64,000 nt of DNA from Damh-18 sp964390945 (GTDB taxonomy: Bacteria > Patescibacteriota > Minisyncoccia > Phycocordibacterales > UBA918): NCBI GenBank assembly GCA_964390945.1, contig CAYMIV010000003.1:1-64000 (forward strand). Reading direction: 5' to 3'. Position 1 is the stretch's first letter. The number at the start of each line of letters is the position of its first letter. The translations under genes were made by a program, and so were the position numbers. Under the pieces are notes generated by a model that saw only the letters and a list, made by a program, of their open reading frames with translations, was not told the origin of the DNA and did not search any database. Positions 49,306-58,250 of the stretch are shown piece by piece.

Positions 49306-50502
49306 CTAGACGATAAACCTTACAAATATTTTCTTTCCTACGCGCAGGGTTGCGGGAGCGGTGACGGCGAATGCGGGGTTGCTCACTATCTCGCCTGTAT
49401 CGATGTGTGAAATGGCGCGCGATTCGAGGAGGCGGCGTACTTGAGATTTTGATTCGATAATGCCATTTGAAACGAGCGCATCGATAAGGAGCGTCCCATG
49501 AGGAATATGGTGTTCCGGGATATCATCAGGAATTTCTTTCTTTGAAAACTTCATCTCCCAATCACGTGCGGCATCGCAGGAGGCATCCTCACCGTGATAC
49601 ATTCGGACAATTTCATGCGCGAGCTTCATTTTAATGTGCTTTGGGTTTTCCTCTCTCGCGAGGAGCGACGCATATTCATTGACTGTTTCCATGGGGACGC
49701 GCGTGAGCAGAGTAAAATAGCGGATGATGAACTCATCACGGACCGACATAATCTTACCGTACATATCGGATGGCTCGTCAAATAGATTAACTGTGTTGCC
49801 GGCGCTTGAACTCATTTTACTTCCATCAAGCCCTTCAATGAGCGGATTCATGAGTATGTCTTGGGGTGGTTGTCCATAGAGTCGTTGCAAATCGCGTCCG
49901 GCGAGAAGGTTGAATCGCTGATCTGAACCGCCGATTTCAACGTCCGCACGTATGCGGACGGAATCATATCCCTGCATGAGCGGATACAGCAATTCACGCA
50001 TTGAAACTCGTTTTCCCGAATCGAGGCGCTTCGCGATATTTTCACGCGAAATAAATTCGTTAACAGAAAATACGTCAGCCTGCCTCCCTATTTCATGGTA
50101 ATTCAAATCGCCAAGCCACTCACTGTTACGATATATTTCCGCTCGCTCAATATCGATTATTTTGCTCGCTTGAGAAATGTATGTTTCAAGATTGCGGGCA
50201 ACTTCATCTTCACTCAACATCGGACGTTCACTCTCCTTGTCTGATGTATCTCCGATAACAGCAGTGAAATCACCGATTATGAAAACAATTGTATGACCGA
50301 GATCTTGAAAATCCTTGAGTTTGAGAAGAGGGATGGATCTTCCGAGATGAAGATTTGGACTTGTCGGGTCGATTCCAAGTTTTATCCGTAGAATCTTTCC
50401 TGAAAACAACCTTGCTTTCAATGATTCGAGGTCAATTATCTCGAGCGTGCCGCGCGTGAGCAGCTCATTAATTGTATCGACGTCTGTGTTGCTCTGTTTC
50501 AT
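49306..50502 (-). CDS. Tyrosyl-tRNA synthetase
   Basis: A class I enzyme of 398 residues, TyrZ-like branch. The HIGH equivalent is HLGRS (LGIDPTSPNLHLGRSIP), and KMSSS lies in GLDGSKMSSSAGN. A C-terminal S4 domain (LIDALVSNGIIESKSQVRRLLESRAI) binds tRNA. A leaderless promoter is 6 nt upstream, and there is no T-box here, in contrast to aspS. Confidence 0.96.
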   Translation of the reverse strand: MKQSNTDVDTINELLTRGTLEIIDLESLKARLFSGKILRIKLGIDPTSPNLHLGRSIPLLKLKDFQDLGHTIVFIIGDFTAVIGDTSDKESERPMLSEDEVARNLETYISQASKIIDIERAEIYRNSEWLGDLNYHEIGRQADVFSVNEFISRENIAKRLDSGKRVSMRELLYPLMQGYDSVRIRADVEIGGSDQRFNLLAGRDLQRLYGQPPQDILMNPLIEGLDGSKMSSSAGNTVNLFDEPSDMYGKIMSVRDEFIIRYFTLLTRVPMETVNEYASLLAREENPKHIKMKLAHEIVRMYHGEDASCDAARDWEMKFSKKEIPDDIPEHHIPHGTLLIDALVSNGIIESKSQVRRLLESRAISHIDTGEIVSNPAFAVTAPATLRVGKKIFVRFIV

Positions 50503-50508
50503 CGCTCT

Positions 50509-50517
50509 AATCTAACA
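50509..50517 (-). promoter_or_regulatory. Extended -10 (TGtTAGATT), leaderless start of tyrS
   Basis: Ends 6 nt before ATG 50502. Confidence 0.62.
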
Positions 50518-50566
50518 GATTATGGACCCTAAAAAAAGTCACAAAATATTCGTTGTTAACGTTCTC

Positions 50567-51112
50567 CTATGCGGAAAGTCTTGATTCGGTGAACACCATG
50601 ACATGTTCGTTCGGGTATGTGTGTACGGTATACGTGCGGATTTCATCTTTCAAGACTGTGTAAATCTCTGTCGTTGCCTCTTCTTGAATGTAGTCACGCG
50701 AAGGAAAGATGTGCTTTAGAGAAATCGCGTGCATGTCGCTCATGTTCGAACGTAAGTCCGCGAGATGTTCCGTGCCGCGCTTCCAGTTCTCATAAGAAAA
50801 GGTGAATGAATATTGACGCTTGTGAAGCGTTGAGGTAACCGGAACCGAGTGGATGTTTGGCAGAAAATCGTGTGCAATGAGATTTTCAGGATTATCGACT
50901 CGGACATCGGAACAAGCGCAGATTTCGGAAATGATTTGACCAGCATGTTCAATACGCACGAAATGGCTCTCACCCAATATGGCGATATTTAAATGAACAT
51001 CGTTGTGTACGACAGAGGTGTGTTCGAGAACAGTAAATTGTGACATCTCGAAGTCACCCCTGAAAAGATAGAATCTGATTGAGCCAGCGCTTTGATTCGT
51101 GTAATCAATCAT
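50567..51112 (-). CDS. Unknown protein (181 residues), possibly DUF2617-like
   Basis: From ATG 51112. A mostly beta N-terminal half (SIRFYLFRGDFEMSQFTVLEHTSVVHNDVHLNIAILGESHFVRI) and a mixed C-terminal half. DUF2617 came to mind from general layout, but I cannot confirm it. No membrane segment. The start is fixed by TATAAT (51119-51124), whose TAA is also the stop of the upstream gene. Confidence 0.65.
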   Translation of the reverse strand: MIDYTNQSAGSIRFYLFRGDFEMSQFTVLEHTSVVHNDVHLNIAILGESHFVRIEHAGQIISEICACSDVRVDNPENLIAHDFLPNIHSVPVTSTLHKRQYSFTFSYENWKRGTEHLADLRSNMSDMHAISLKHIFPSRDYIQEEATTEIYTVLKDEIRTYTVHTYPNEHVMVFTESRLSA

Positions 51113-51118
51113 GGAGGT

Positions 51119-51124
51119 ATTATA
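51119..51124 (-). promoter_or_regulatory. -10 box TATAAT containing the upstream stop codon
   Basis: Ends 6 nt before ATG 51112. The TAA inside the box (51120-51122) is the stop codon of the 51120-51602 gene. Confidence 0.7.
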
Positions 51125-51602
51125 CAAAATAGAGGCCGATGAGTGGGACAATAAGCCAGAAAAAGAACCTGTTTTCCGGCGCGAAGAGCGCTTGAATTGG
51201 GGAACCGGGCGTTATGAGGTCGGTAACAGGGAGTACGTTGTAACTATACGTCATCACAAGCACGGTAGCCATTGCTGAAAGAAAAAGTTTTTTTCCGAGC
51301 CCACGCATCGGCGGTTCTCGATAGTCAGTTGGCATGAGGTGGCGAAAAAGAAAAAAACCGGCTGCTGAAAATATTGAAAACAGAACAATCATTACGATAG
51401 CATCTCGCTTCGTTTCATTGCCGTTAAAAAATAAATCAAAATAAGGAAATTCAAGCGCTATGAGGAGTCCGAGATACAGCGCCAGTATAAGATTTGTTAT
51501 CGTTTGCACACCACGAACCACTGCAACAGCAAAAAAAGTTCCGAAAATAGCCAAGAAAAATATTGACTCCTTTAAAATGCCGAGTATCGCATCAGCTCCC
51601 AT
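51120..51602 (-). CDS. Unknown multi-pass membrane protein (160 residues)
   Basis: From ATG 51602. Four to five hydrophobic segments (FFLAIFGTFFAVAVV; LILALYLGLLIAL; AIVMIVLFSIFSAAGFFLF; LFLSAMATVLVMTY; FFFWLIVPLIGLYFV). The layout resembles CvpA-like proteins but without clear motifs. Its -10 overlaps the dnaJ stop codon. Confidence 0.68.
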   Translation of the reverse strand: MGADAILGILKESIFFLAIFGTFFAVAVVRGVQTITNLILALYLGLLIALEFPYFDLFFNGNETKRDAIVMIVLFSIFSAAGFFLFRHLMPTDYREPPMRGLGKKLFLSAMATVLVMTYSYNVLPVTDLITPGSPIQALFAPENRFFFWLIVPLIGLYFV

Positions 51603-51608
51603 TGACCA

Positions 51609-51614
51609 ATTATA
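51609..51614 (-). promoter_or_regulatory. -10 box TATAAT containing the dnaJ stop codon
   Basis: Ends 6 nt before ATG 51602; the dnaJ TAA (51610-51612) lies inside it. Confidence 0.7.
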
Positions 51615-52692
51615 GACCTTCTCTTTGCAAATCCTCAACGAGTTTTCGTGCTGTTCTGGATAACTTTTTCGGCATATCAATGTTGATTTTTACCAGAAAA
51701 TCCCCCCGTCCTGAACTTGAAGGAACCCCCTTTTCGCGTATGCGAAGCAATTCGCCATGTTTCACTCCCTCGGGAATTTTAATTTTTACGGTGCCGTCAA
51801 GCGTTTCGACTCCATGCATGCCCCCGAGAAGTGCATCAGAAAGTTTTATTGAAATCGTTCGTATCAGATTATTTCCTTCACGGACGATTTCGTGGTGCCG
51901 CGCAACATGAATTTTAATGTAGAGGTCACCTGAAATGCCGCCCTGTACCGCTTCTCCGCGGCCAGTCATACGGATCATTTCTCCATGTTCAATTCCTTCA
52001 GGTATAGTAATATCTACACGGTCTTCCATACGTCGCACTCCTTGCGCGTGACAATCAGGGCACTTCACCTTTGGCACTTTTCCAAGCCCCCTGCACGTAG
52101 CACATTCGCGAACAGTCGTAAAATTTCCAAGGATGCTCTGCCGGGTTTCGCGAATTTTTCCATTACCATTGCAGGTTGTGCAGGCAATCATTTCGCTTCC
52201 TTTTGCGGCACCAGTGCCAGTACATGTTGTGCAGGCACCCATTTTCATAAGTTTCAGTGAGCGTTTTGTTCCAAAAATTGATTCCTTGAACGTGAGTTCA
52301 ATGTCAACTGAGATATCATTGCCACGTGATTGTCTTTTGCCACTCCGTGCCCCGCCGCCAAAAACATCGCCAAAATTTTCAAAGATATCATTGAGATCAA
52401 ATTCAACACCTTGTCCGCCAAAACCACCCTGCCCGAACCCGCCCCAGTTGAATCCGCCTCCATGCTGGTGCTGCCCGTTCATTCCGCTATAGGAGCGACC
52501 GTAGGCATCATATTCTGCTCGTTTTTTGTCGTCGGAGAGGACAGAATACGCCTCGCTAATTTCCTTGAATTTTTCTTCATCGCCAGTTTTTTTGTCGGGG
52601 TGATAAGTACTTGCAAGTTTGCGGAACGCCTTACGAACTTCGTCTTTTGACGCTGTTTTTGAAATGCCCAGAATTGTATAATAGTCCTTCAT
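51610..52692 (-). CDS. Chaperone DnaJ
   Basis: A 360-residue type I Hsp40: J domain with HPD (31-33), Gly/Phe-rich linker (about 70-100), four CxxCxGxG-type zinc repeats (CTTCTGTG, CTTCNGNG, CATCRGLG, CPDCHAQG; the last is imperfect) and the C-terminal substrate domain. It stimulates DnaK. It is transcribed separately from dnaK by a TATTAC box 6 nt before the ATG. Confidence 0.96.
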   Translation of the reverse strand: MKDYYTILGISKTASKDEVRKAFRKLASTYHPDKKTGDEEKFKEISEAYSVLSDDKKRAEYDAYGRSYSGMNGQHQHGGGFNWGGFGQGGFGGQGVEFDLNDIFENFGDVFGGGARSGKRQSRGNDISVDIELTFKESIFGTKRSLKLMKMGACTTCTGTGAAKGSEMIACTTCNGNGKIRETRQSILGNFTTVRECATCRGLGKVPKVKCPDCHAQGVRRMEDRVDITIPEGIEHGEMIRMTGRGEAVQGGISGDLYIKIHVARHHEIVREGNNLIRTISIKLSDALLGGMHGVETLDGTVKIKIPEGVKHGELLRIREKGVPSSSGRGDFLVKINIDMPKKLSRTARKLVEDLQREGL

Positions 52693-52698
52693 GACGTT

Positions 52699-52704
52699 GT
52701 AATA
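52699..52704 (-). promoter_or_regulatory. -10 box TATTAC, leaderless start of dnaJ
   Basis: Ends 6 nt before ATG 52692. Confidence 0.55.
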
Positions 52705-52802
52705 AGCCGTTTTTTTAAGTCGAGCAACCTACATAATCTCGTAGGCTGAACAATTTTGCGTAATATAGCACATCTGCAAAAAGACGCACTTATTTGACGA
52801 TA

Positions 52803-54701
52803 TCAAGAATCCGTTTTTTGATTGTTCTCGTCTGTGACCTCGGCATCGCGTACATTTTCTTCTTGTTTTTCAGCCGTCCCACCTGGTGCGCCCGCTTCAG
52901 AACTTTGCTGCATTGCGCTCCCGATTTTCTGCATTTCTGTGCTCAGGTGCTGCGTCGCATTCTTGATAGCATCCACATCGTCATTGTCTTTTACGTCGCG
53001 AAGCGACTTGATTGCTGATTCGATTGAAGTTTTCACATCATCGGGAATTTTATCCTTGTATTCGGTAAGTGATTTCTCGGCTGTATACATCATGTGGTCG
53101 GCTACATTGCGTGACTCAATGAGAGTTTTCTTCTTTTCGTCTTCTCCGGCATGTGACTCCGCATCTCGTTTCATTCGGTCAATGTCCTCTGCTGTCAGAC
53201 CTGAACTTGCTTCAATGCGGATTGACTGTTCCTTTCCCGTCGATTTATCCTTCGCAATAACCTTGAGTACGCCGTTGCTATCGACATCAAAAATTACTTC
53301 GATTTGCGGAAGCCCTCGTGGTGCAGGAGGTATTCCATCGAGAATGAACCGCCCGAGAGATTTGTTGTCTGCAGCCATTGGTCGCTCGCCCTGCGTAATG
53401 TGAATTTCCACCGATGTCTGATTATCGGCCGCAGTTGAGAACACCTGATCGCGCTTTGTTGGAATATGAGTATTTTTTTCAATAAGTTTTGTAGCGACAC
53501 CTCCCATCGTTTCGATGCCGAGAGAGAGTGGTATAACATCAACAAGCGTGATGTCATGCACATCACCTTGAAAAATACCTGCTTGAATCGCAGCTCCGAG
53601 CGCCACAACTTCGTCAGGGTTCACTGTCTTGTTTGGTTCTTTTCCGAAGAGGTCACGCACCGCTTGAACAATAGCAGGCATACGCGTTTGACCCCCCACG
53701 AGAATAATCTCGTCGATGTCTTCTTTCTTAAACGGCGACGCCTCAAGAGCACGTTTGGTTATTTCAATAGATCGGTCGACAAACTCGTGCGCAAGTTCTT
53801 CAAGTTTCGCACGGGTTAATTTAACCAACATGTGCTTTGGCCCGTTTGCATCAGAGGTAACAAACGGAATATTAATTTCCGCCTCACCAGTTGTGGAAAG
53901 CTCGTGCTTTGCTTTCTCAGCCGCCTCATCAAGTCGTTGGAGCGCCAGAGGATCAGAACCCAAATCAATACCTTCTGAACTTTTAAATTCTGCAATTAAG
54001 TGGCGAACGATTTTTTGATCGATGTCTCGGCCGCCCATGTGTGCGTCGCCGTCGGTCGACTGAACTTCGACGACATCGTCGCCGACTTCGAGCACGGTAA
54101 CATCAAATGTGCCGCCGCCGAAATCATATACAACGATTTTCTCATCCTTCTTTTTATTGAAACCGTATGCAAGTGCTGCTGCAGTCGGCTCGTTGATGAT
54201 GCGTCGGACCTCGAGTCCCGCGATTTTACCCGCATCTTGTGTCGCCTTGCGTTGTGCGTCATTGAAATATGCAGGCACTGTAATGACCGCTTCAGTGATT
54301 TTTTCACCGAGCTTTGCTTCAGCATCTGCTTTGAGTTTTGAAAGAATCATCGCTGAAACTTCTTCAGGACGATAATCTTTCTCCCCCATATGTACAAGCA
54401 CGCCGTTGTCAGTGCCCTTTTTTACTTCATACGGTACGATGCTTTTGTCGCTTTGAACTGCGTCTTCGTCAAAATTGTGACCCATAAAGCGCTTAATGCC
54501 ATAAATGGTATTTTTTGGGTTTGTTACCGCCTGACGTTTTGCGATTTGGCCAACAAGACGTTCTTTGGTTTTTGAAATAGCGACAATTGAGGGAGTCGTT
54601 CTATTGCCCTCAGCATTTTCAATAATCATCGGTTCTCCCCCTTCAATAATCGCCATCGCCGAGTTTGTCGTACCGAGATCAATTCCTAAAATTTTTGACA
54701 T
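52803..54701 (-). CDS. Chaperone DnaK (Hsp70)
   Basis: From ATG 54701 (MSKILGIDLGTTNSAMAII) the protein has 632 residues. The ATPase domain shows GIDLGTTNS, VPAYFNDAQRKATQDAG and VYDFGGGTFDVTVL; the linker and substrate domain (DVIPLSLGIET) are followed by a helical lid and an acidic tail. The open frame runs far upstream through the grpE end, but the start is set by the family N-terminus and the TACAAT box. Confidence 0.97.
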   Translation of the reverse strand: MSKILGIDLGTTNSAMAIIEGGEPMIIENAEGNRTTPSIVAISKTKERLVGQIAKRQAVTNPKNTIYGIKRFMGHNFDEDAVQSDKSIVPYEVKKGTDNGVLVHMGEKDYRPEEVSAMILSKLKADAEAKLGEKITEAVITVPAYFNDAQRKATQDAGKIAGLEVRRIINEPTAAALAYGFNKKKDEKIVVYDFGGGTFDVTVLEVGDDVVEVQSTDGDAHMGGRDIDQKIVRHLIAEFKSSEGIDLGSDPLALQRLDEAAEKAKHELSTTGEAEINIPFVTSDANGPKHMLVKLTRAKLEELAHEFVDRSIEITKRALEASPFKKEDIDEIILVGGQTRMPAIVQAVRDLFGKEPNKTVNPDEVVALGAAIQAGIFQGDVHDITLVDVIPLSLGIETMGGVATKLIEKNTHIPTKRDQVFSTAADNQTSVEIHITQGERPMAADNKSLGRFILDGIPPAPRGLPQIEVIFDVDSNGVLKVIAKDKSTGKEQSIRIEASSGLTAEDIDRMKRDAESHAGEDEKKKTLIESRNVADHMMYTAEKSLTEYKDKIPDDVKTSIESAIKSLRDVKDNDDVDAIKNATQHLSTEMQKIGSAMQQSSEAGAPGGTAEKQEENVRDAEVTDENNQKTDS

Positions 54702-54708
54702 ACGCTGT

Positions 54709-54714
54709 ATTGTA
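54709..54714 (-). promoter_or_regulatory. -10 box TACAAT of dnaK, abutting the grpE stop
   Basis: Ends 7 nt before ATG 54701 and begins right after the grpE TAA (54715-54717). Confidence 0.65.
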
Positions 54715-55311
54715 TTACTGGTTGATAATGTCCGATAAAGCCCCAACGGTGACCTTGGCCGGACGAAGCACTGTATCGTTGCGCTTGTATCCTTTCTGCA
54801 AAACTTCAACAATCGTATCAACGAGTTTGTCATCAGCGACCAGAACGCTCGTGAGTGCCTCATGTTCATGGGGGTTGAAGTGGGATCCCTTTGTGCTGAT
54901 TTCCGTCACGTTATATCGGTTAAGAAAATTGGTGAGTAGTGACCGAATGCCTTCAATGCCCTTTTGCCACACTGGGTCTAGTTTTTCTATCGATTCCTTA
55001 TGACTCAATGCGGTGTCAAAACTGTCGAGAAGCGGAAGGAGGTCGATAAGAAAATTATTTGTTACTCTTTCAACATCCCGTACAGACTGCTCCTCAATAC
55101 GACGTCTACTATTAAGAAAATCAGCCCTAGCTCGTTGGAGATCTTCCATTAGTTTTGCTCGAGCCCCCTCTGATTCTTTGAGCTTCGATTTCAAAACCTT
55201 TAATGAATCTCCAATATGTTCCTCAATTTCTCCGATTTCGCTTTCTTCCCACACCCTCTCTTGTTCATTTTCTAACTCAAAATCACTTTTTTTCTTATTC
55301 GTATCATCCAT
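54715..55311 (-). CDS. Nucleotide exchange factor GrpE
   Basis: The 198-residue protein has an acidic N-terminus, a long coiled coil (about 30-95, RARADFLNSRRRIEE) and the C-terminal beta domain (FNPHEHEALTS, VLQKGYKRNDTVLRPAKVTVG). It frees ADP from DnaK. It lies directly before dnaK; no HrcA gene or CIRCE repeat is visible. Confidence 0.95.
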   Translation of the reverse strand: MDDTNKKKSDFELENEQERVWEESEIGEIEEHIGDSLKVLKSKLKESEGARAKLMEDLQRARADFLNSRRRIEEQSVRDVERVTNNFLIDLLPLLDSFDTALSHKESIEKLDPVWQKGIEGIRSLLTNFLNRYNVTEISTKGSHFNPHEHEALTSVLVADDKLVDTIVEVLQKGYKRNDTVLRPAKVTVGALSDIINQ

Positions 55312-55320
55312 AGTTCGTGC

Positions 55321-55328
55321 ATTATACA
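55321..55328 (-). promoter_or_regulatory. -10 box TATAAT of grpE
   Basis: Nine nt before ATG 55311; nearly leaderless. Confidence 0.62.
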
Positions 55329-55377
55329 GATTGTTTTTTTATATGTCAAAAATGGCTATGTTAGGTTCTCCATAAGG

Positions 55378-55404
55378 AAAAATGCCCCAGAGAGAGGCAT
55401 TTTT
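55378..55404. terminator. Terminator at the end of the ribosomal operon
   Basis: AAAAATGCC pairs with GGCATTTTT; T run on the minus strand after rpsI. Confidence 0.85.
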
Positions 55405-55416
55405 CGTGGCGTATGA

Positions 55417-55818
55417 TTAGCGTTTGCTCCACTGCGGACGTCGACGAGCCTTCTTGAGACCAAACTTCTTGCGTTCTACTGCTCGGGGGTCTCGCTTCAA
55501 AAAGCCCCCCCTCTTCAGAGGAACACGTCGATCAGCTTTTTCTTTCACGAGTGCTCGTGCAATTCCAAGTCGTATCGCTTCTGCTTGTGACGAAAGTCCA
55601 CCTCCCTGCACTTTTGCTGAAATCTCATAGGTTTCAATACCCGCATCTTTTGTTGCAAGCACTGAAAGTAAATCTTTCTGGAGAGCGGTTGCCTTAAAAT
55701 ATTCGGCAATTGGTTTTTCGTTGATGATGACGCGTTCAGTTTTTGATGGTGTTATGCGAACGCGAGCAGTAGCCGTTTTTCTTCGACCGATTCCTTCAGT
55801 GTATTGTTTTGCTGTCAT
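55417..55818 (-). CDS. 30S ribosomal protein S9
   Basis: The 133-residue S9 has YTEGIGRRKTATARVRI, GGGLSSQAEAIRLGIARAL and the basic tail DPRAVERKKFGLKKARRRPQWSKR whose end reaches the P-site tRNA. Last gene of the infA-rpsI operon, 9 nt after rplM. Confidence 0.97.
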   Translation of the reverse strand: MTAKQYTEGIGRRKTATARVRITPSKTERVIINEKPIAEYFKATALQKDLLSVLATKDAGIETYEISAKVQGGGLSSQAEAIRLGIARALVKEKADRRVPLKRGGFLKRDPRAVERKKFGLKKARRRPQWSKR

Positions 55819-55827
55819 ATGGATATG

Positions 55828-56247
55828 TTATTCACTTACTACGAGATTCTTCATGCGTTCCTTATGGAGTTTGTTCTTTGGAAGCATTCCTGAAACAACC
55901 CGTCGTACAACTTCGCCGTAGCCACGTCGCTTCGCCAAATGTTCAAGTGTTTCAACCTTTCGACCACCCGGGTAACCAGAGTATGTTTGAAATTCAGTCT
56001 GACTGCGCTTTTCAGAAATATCCAAAAGACGCGCATTGGTAACGACCACAGTGACAGGAGATACCATATGCCGCTCTGCATTCGTTGCATTTTTACCGAG
56101 AAGGAGTGATGCAATCTCTGTTGCCACGCGCCCCAATCGTTTTCCCTCTGCGTTAATCGTGTACTCCATTTTTTCTGCTCCGCCGAAAGTCTTATCTCGT
56201 GAAGAAGCAGTAGTATTTTTGTTATTCATATGTGTATCGTTTTTCAT
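55828..56247 (-). CDS. 50S ribosomal protein L13
   Basis: The conserved L13 core runs from MEYTINAEGKRLGRVATEIASLLLGK to MLPKNKLHKERMKNLVV. The frame extends about 26 residues further N-terminal to ATG 56247, with another ATG at 56229 and one at 56169. An N-terminal extension is plausible, as it fills the gap to rplQ, but the start is uncertain. Confidence 0.94.
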   Translation of the reverse strand: MKNDTHMNNKNTTASSRDKTFGGAEKMEYTINAEGKRLGRVATEIASLLLGKNATNAERHMVSPVTVVVTNARLLDISEKRSQTEFQTYSGYPGGRKVETLEHLAKRRGYGEVVRRVVSGMLPKNKLHKERMKNLVVSE

Positions 56248-56272
56248 CTAAGAAAATTTGCAGGAACTTTTA

Positions 56273-56626
56273 CTAAACAAACTCAATGACCGCTTCATAA
56301 CGTCCTGCTGAAGTTTCTCCCATGCGTGTAATGCGGGTATAACCGCCTTCTCTTGTCGAATACTCCTTTCCAATTTCATCAAACAGTTTTTTGAGAACTG
56401 ACGCTTTTGGCTCGCCAAGTTTTGTGGCGGCCCTTCTTCGAGCAACGACCGTTCCCTGCTTTGCGTATGAGACGAGTCGTTCTACATACGGTCGAAGTTC
56501 CTTTGCCTTTGCTTCCGTTGTCTTTATTTTCTTGTGCTCAATTAGTGATATAGCAAGACCGCGCATAAGTGCCGTGCGCCCTTTTCTATCTCGATTGAGT
56601 CTCCGATTTGCGTTGTGGTGTTGCAT
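56273..56626 (-). CDS. 50S ribosomal protein L17
   Basis: A 117-residue L17 beginning MQHHNANRRLNRDRKGRTALMRGLAISLIEHKKI with the usual TTEAKAKELRPYVERLVSYAK and a final YTRITRMG...GRYEAVIEFV. It lies 9 nt after rpoA, the standard order. Confidence 0.97.
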   Translation of the reverse strand: MQHHNANRRLNRDRKGRTALMRGLAISLIEHKKIKTTEAKAKELRPYVERLVSYAKQGTVVARRRAATKLGEPKASVLKKLFDEIGKEYSTREGGYTRITRMGETSAGRYEAVIEFV

Positions 56627-56635
56627 AGTAGAGAA

Positions 56636-57604
56636 TTAATCTTTCAACCCGGTATTCAGTTTTTCAAGTATGGTTTCAATTTCTTCAAGACCTTTGGGGC
56701 CAATACCATCAAGTGCAAGTATGTCGTCTCTTTTCTTACGAACGAGACCGCCAACCGTACGAATGTTTGCATTTTCGAGCGCTGAAAGTGTTCGTGAGGT
56801 GAGATCAAGCGTTTCTATGCGAGTTTTAAGCACATCTGAATCGACTGCCGAATCATCGGTCTTGTCTTCTGCAACAATTTCTCCACTCTCCTTTGCGGGT
56901 GTGGTTATTTCATCCTGAAAACCGATAATAGCCTTCAGTTGATGAATCATGATTTCTATTGCTTTTTCTAGCGCTTCGCGAGGTGACAGCGTACCGTCTG
57001 TCTCAATAAAGACACGGAGACGATTATAGTCGGTACGATCTCCGACGCGCATATTCTCCACCTCGTAATTAACTCTACGAATGGGAGTGAATACCGCATC
57101 AAGTGCAATGGTACCAATATCTACCTTGTCTTTTTGGTGAACCTCTCGAGGCACGTATCCAAGACCGTGTTCAATGGTGAGTTCAATCGAAAGTTTTACA
57201 CCCTTTGAAGTAATTTCGGTTATTTTTTGCTCAGGATTGAGAATTTCAATCTGACTCGGAACCTCAATATCACCCGCCGTAACAACACCGACCTCATTTG
57301 CCTTAAGAGTCACAACTGTTTTTTCGTCCGAATGCATCATGATTCGAACTTTCTTAAGATTAAGAAGTATTGTCACTACATCATCACGTACACCGTCAAT
57401 TGCTGAAAATTCGTGCTGTACGCCGTCAATCTTTACTTGCGTGATAGCAGCCCCAGGAAGCGAGGAGAGAATGATTCGTCGAAGCGAATTGCCGAGCGTG
57501 TGTCCATAACCCGGATAGAGACCATCAACCTCATATACTCCCTGAAACTCCTCTTCGGAGATAACACGAGGCTTCGACGGTAATGCTACGCTTTTTTCTA
57601 GCAT
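56636..57604 (-). CDS. RNA polymerase alpha subunit
   Basis: A 322-residue RpoA. The N-terminal dimer domain has GYGHTLGNSLRRIILSSLPGAAI and the C-terminal domain has LDLTSRTLSALENANIRTVGGLVRKK and LDGIGPKGLEEIE, the helices that bind UP elements and activators. Both domains and the linker are present. Confidence 0.98.
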   Translation of the reverse strand: MLEKSVALPSKPRVISEEEFQGVYEVDGLYPGYGHTLGNSLRRIILSSLPGAAITQVKIDGVQHEFSAIDGVRDDVVTILLNLKKVRIMMHSDEKTVVTLKANEVGVVTAGDIEVPSQIEILNPEQKITEITSKGVKLSIELTIEHGLGYVPREVHQKDKVDIGTIALDAVFTPIRRVNYEVENMRVGDRTDYNRLRVFIETDGTLSPREALEKAIEIMIHQLKAIIGFQDEITTPAKESGEIVAEDKTDDSAVDSDVLKTRIETLDLTSRTLSALENANIRTVGGLVRKKRDDILALDGIGPKGLEEIETILEKLNTGLKD

Positions 57605-57627
57605 GGTACGTTGCTTAGTGATAATTA

Positions 57628-58236
57628 TTAACGGCTGTAAAACTCAAGGACTTGTTGCGGATCAAAAATCGTCTGCGCCGGTTCATATACCGGTTCAGAC
57701 TTCTTTGTTCCAGACAAATTCTTCAGATCAAATGTAAGCCAGTTCGGTACTGCGGCCTGTACGTGATTTTCTGCAAGACTGACAAAAAGTGCGCTCTGCT
57801 TGCTTCCCTCTCTCACTGAAACGACGTCACCGATATTGGTTTTGTAAGAAGGCACATCAATTTTCTTTCCGTTGACGTGTATATGACCGTGTGAAACCAT
57901 TTGGCGTGCGAGACGACGTGTTTTTGCAAGCCCGATTCGATACACAACATTATCAAGACGAGACTCAAGTCGAGCCATAAGGTCCGCTATCGGTTGTGCT
58001 CCTCGCTCTAACGCTTCATCAACGTAACGTCGAAGTTGCTTTTCTGTTATTGAGTAACTAAAACGCAATTTTTGCTTCTCAAGAAGTTGTCGTTTATAGT
58101 CCGTCATCATCCCGGGGCGCTTCGTTTTGTTTTTTGATGATCGCGCTTCAGACAACGCAAACTTCTGTGTTTGGGTTTTTTCAAACACAGAGGCCCCAAG
58201 TCGCTTTGCAATTTTATATTTTGGTCCGATTATCAT
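57628..58236 (-). CDS. 30S ribosomal protein S4
   Basis: A 202-residue S4 with the S4 RNA-binding domain (RLDNVVYRIGLAKTRRLARQMVSHGHIHVNGKK). It begins GPKYKIAKRLGASVF and has no zinc cysteines. S4 nucleates small-subunit assembly. Confidence 0.97.
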   Translation of the reverse strand: MIIGPKYKIAKRLGASVFEKTQTQKFALSEARSSKNKTKRPGMMTDYKRQLLEKQKLRFSYSITEKQLRRYVDEALERGAQPIADLMARLESRLDNVVYRIGLAKTRRLARQMVSHGHIHVNGKKIDVPSYKTNIGDVVSVREGSKQSALFVSLAENHVQAAVPNWLTFDLKNLSGTKKSEPVYEPAQTIFDPQQVLEFYSR

Positions 58237-58250
58237 AAAAGTGTTGTTGC

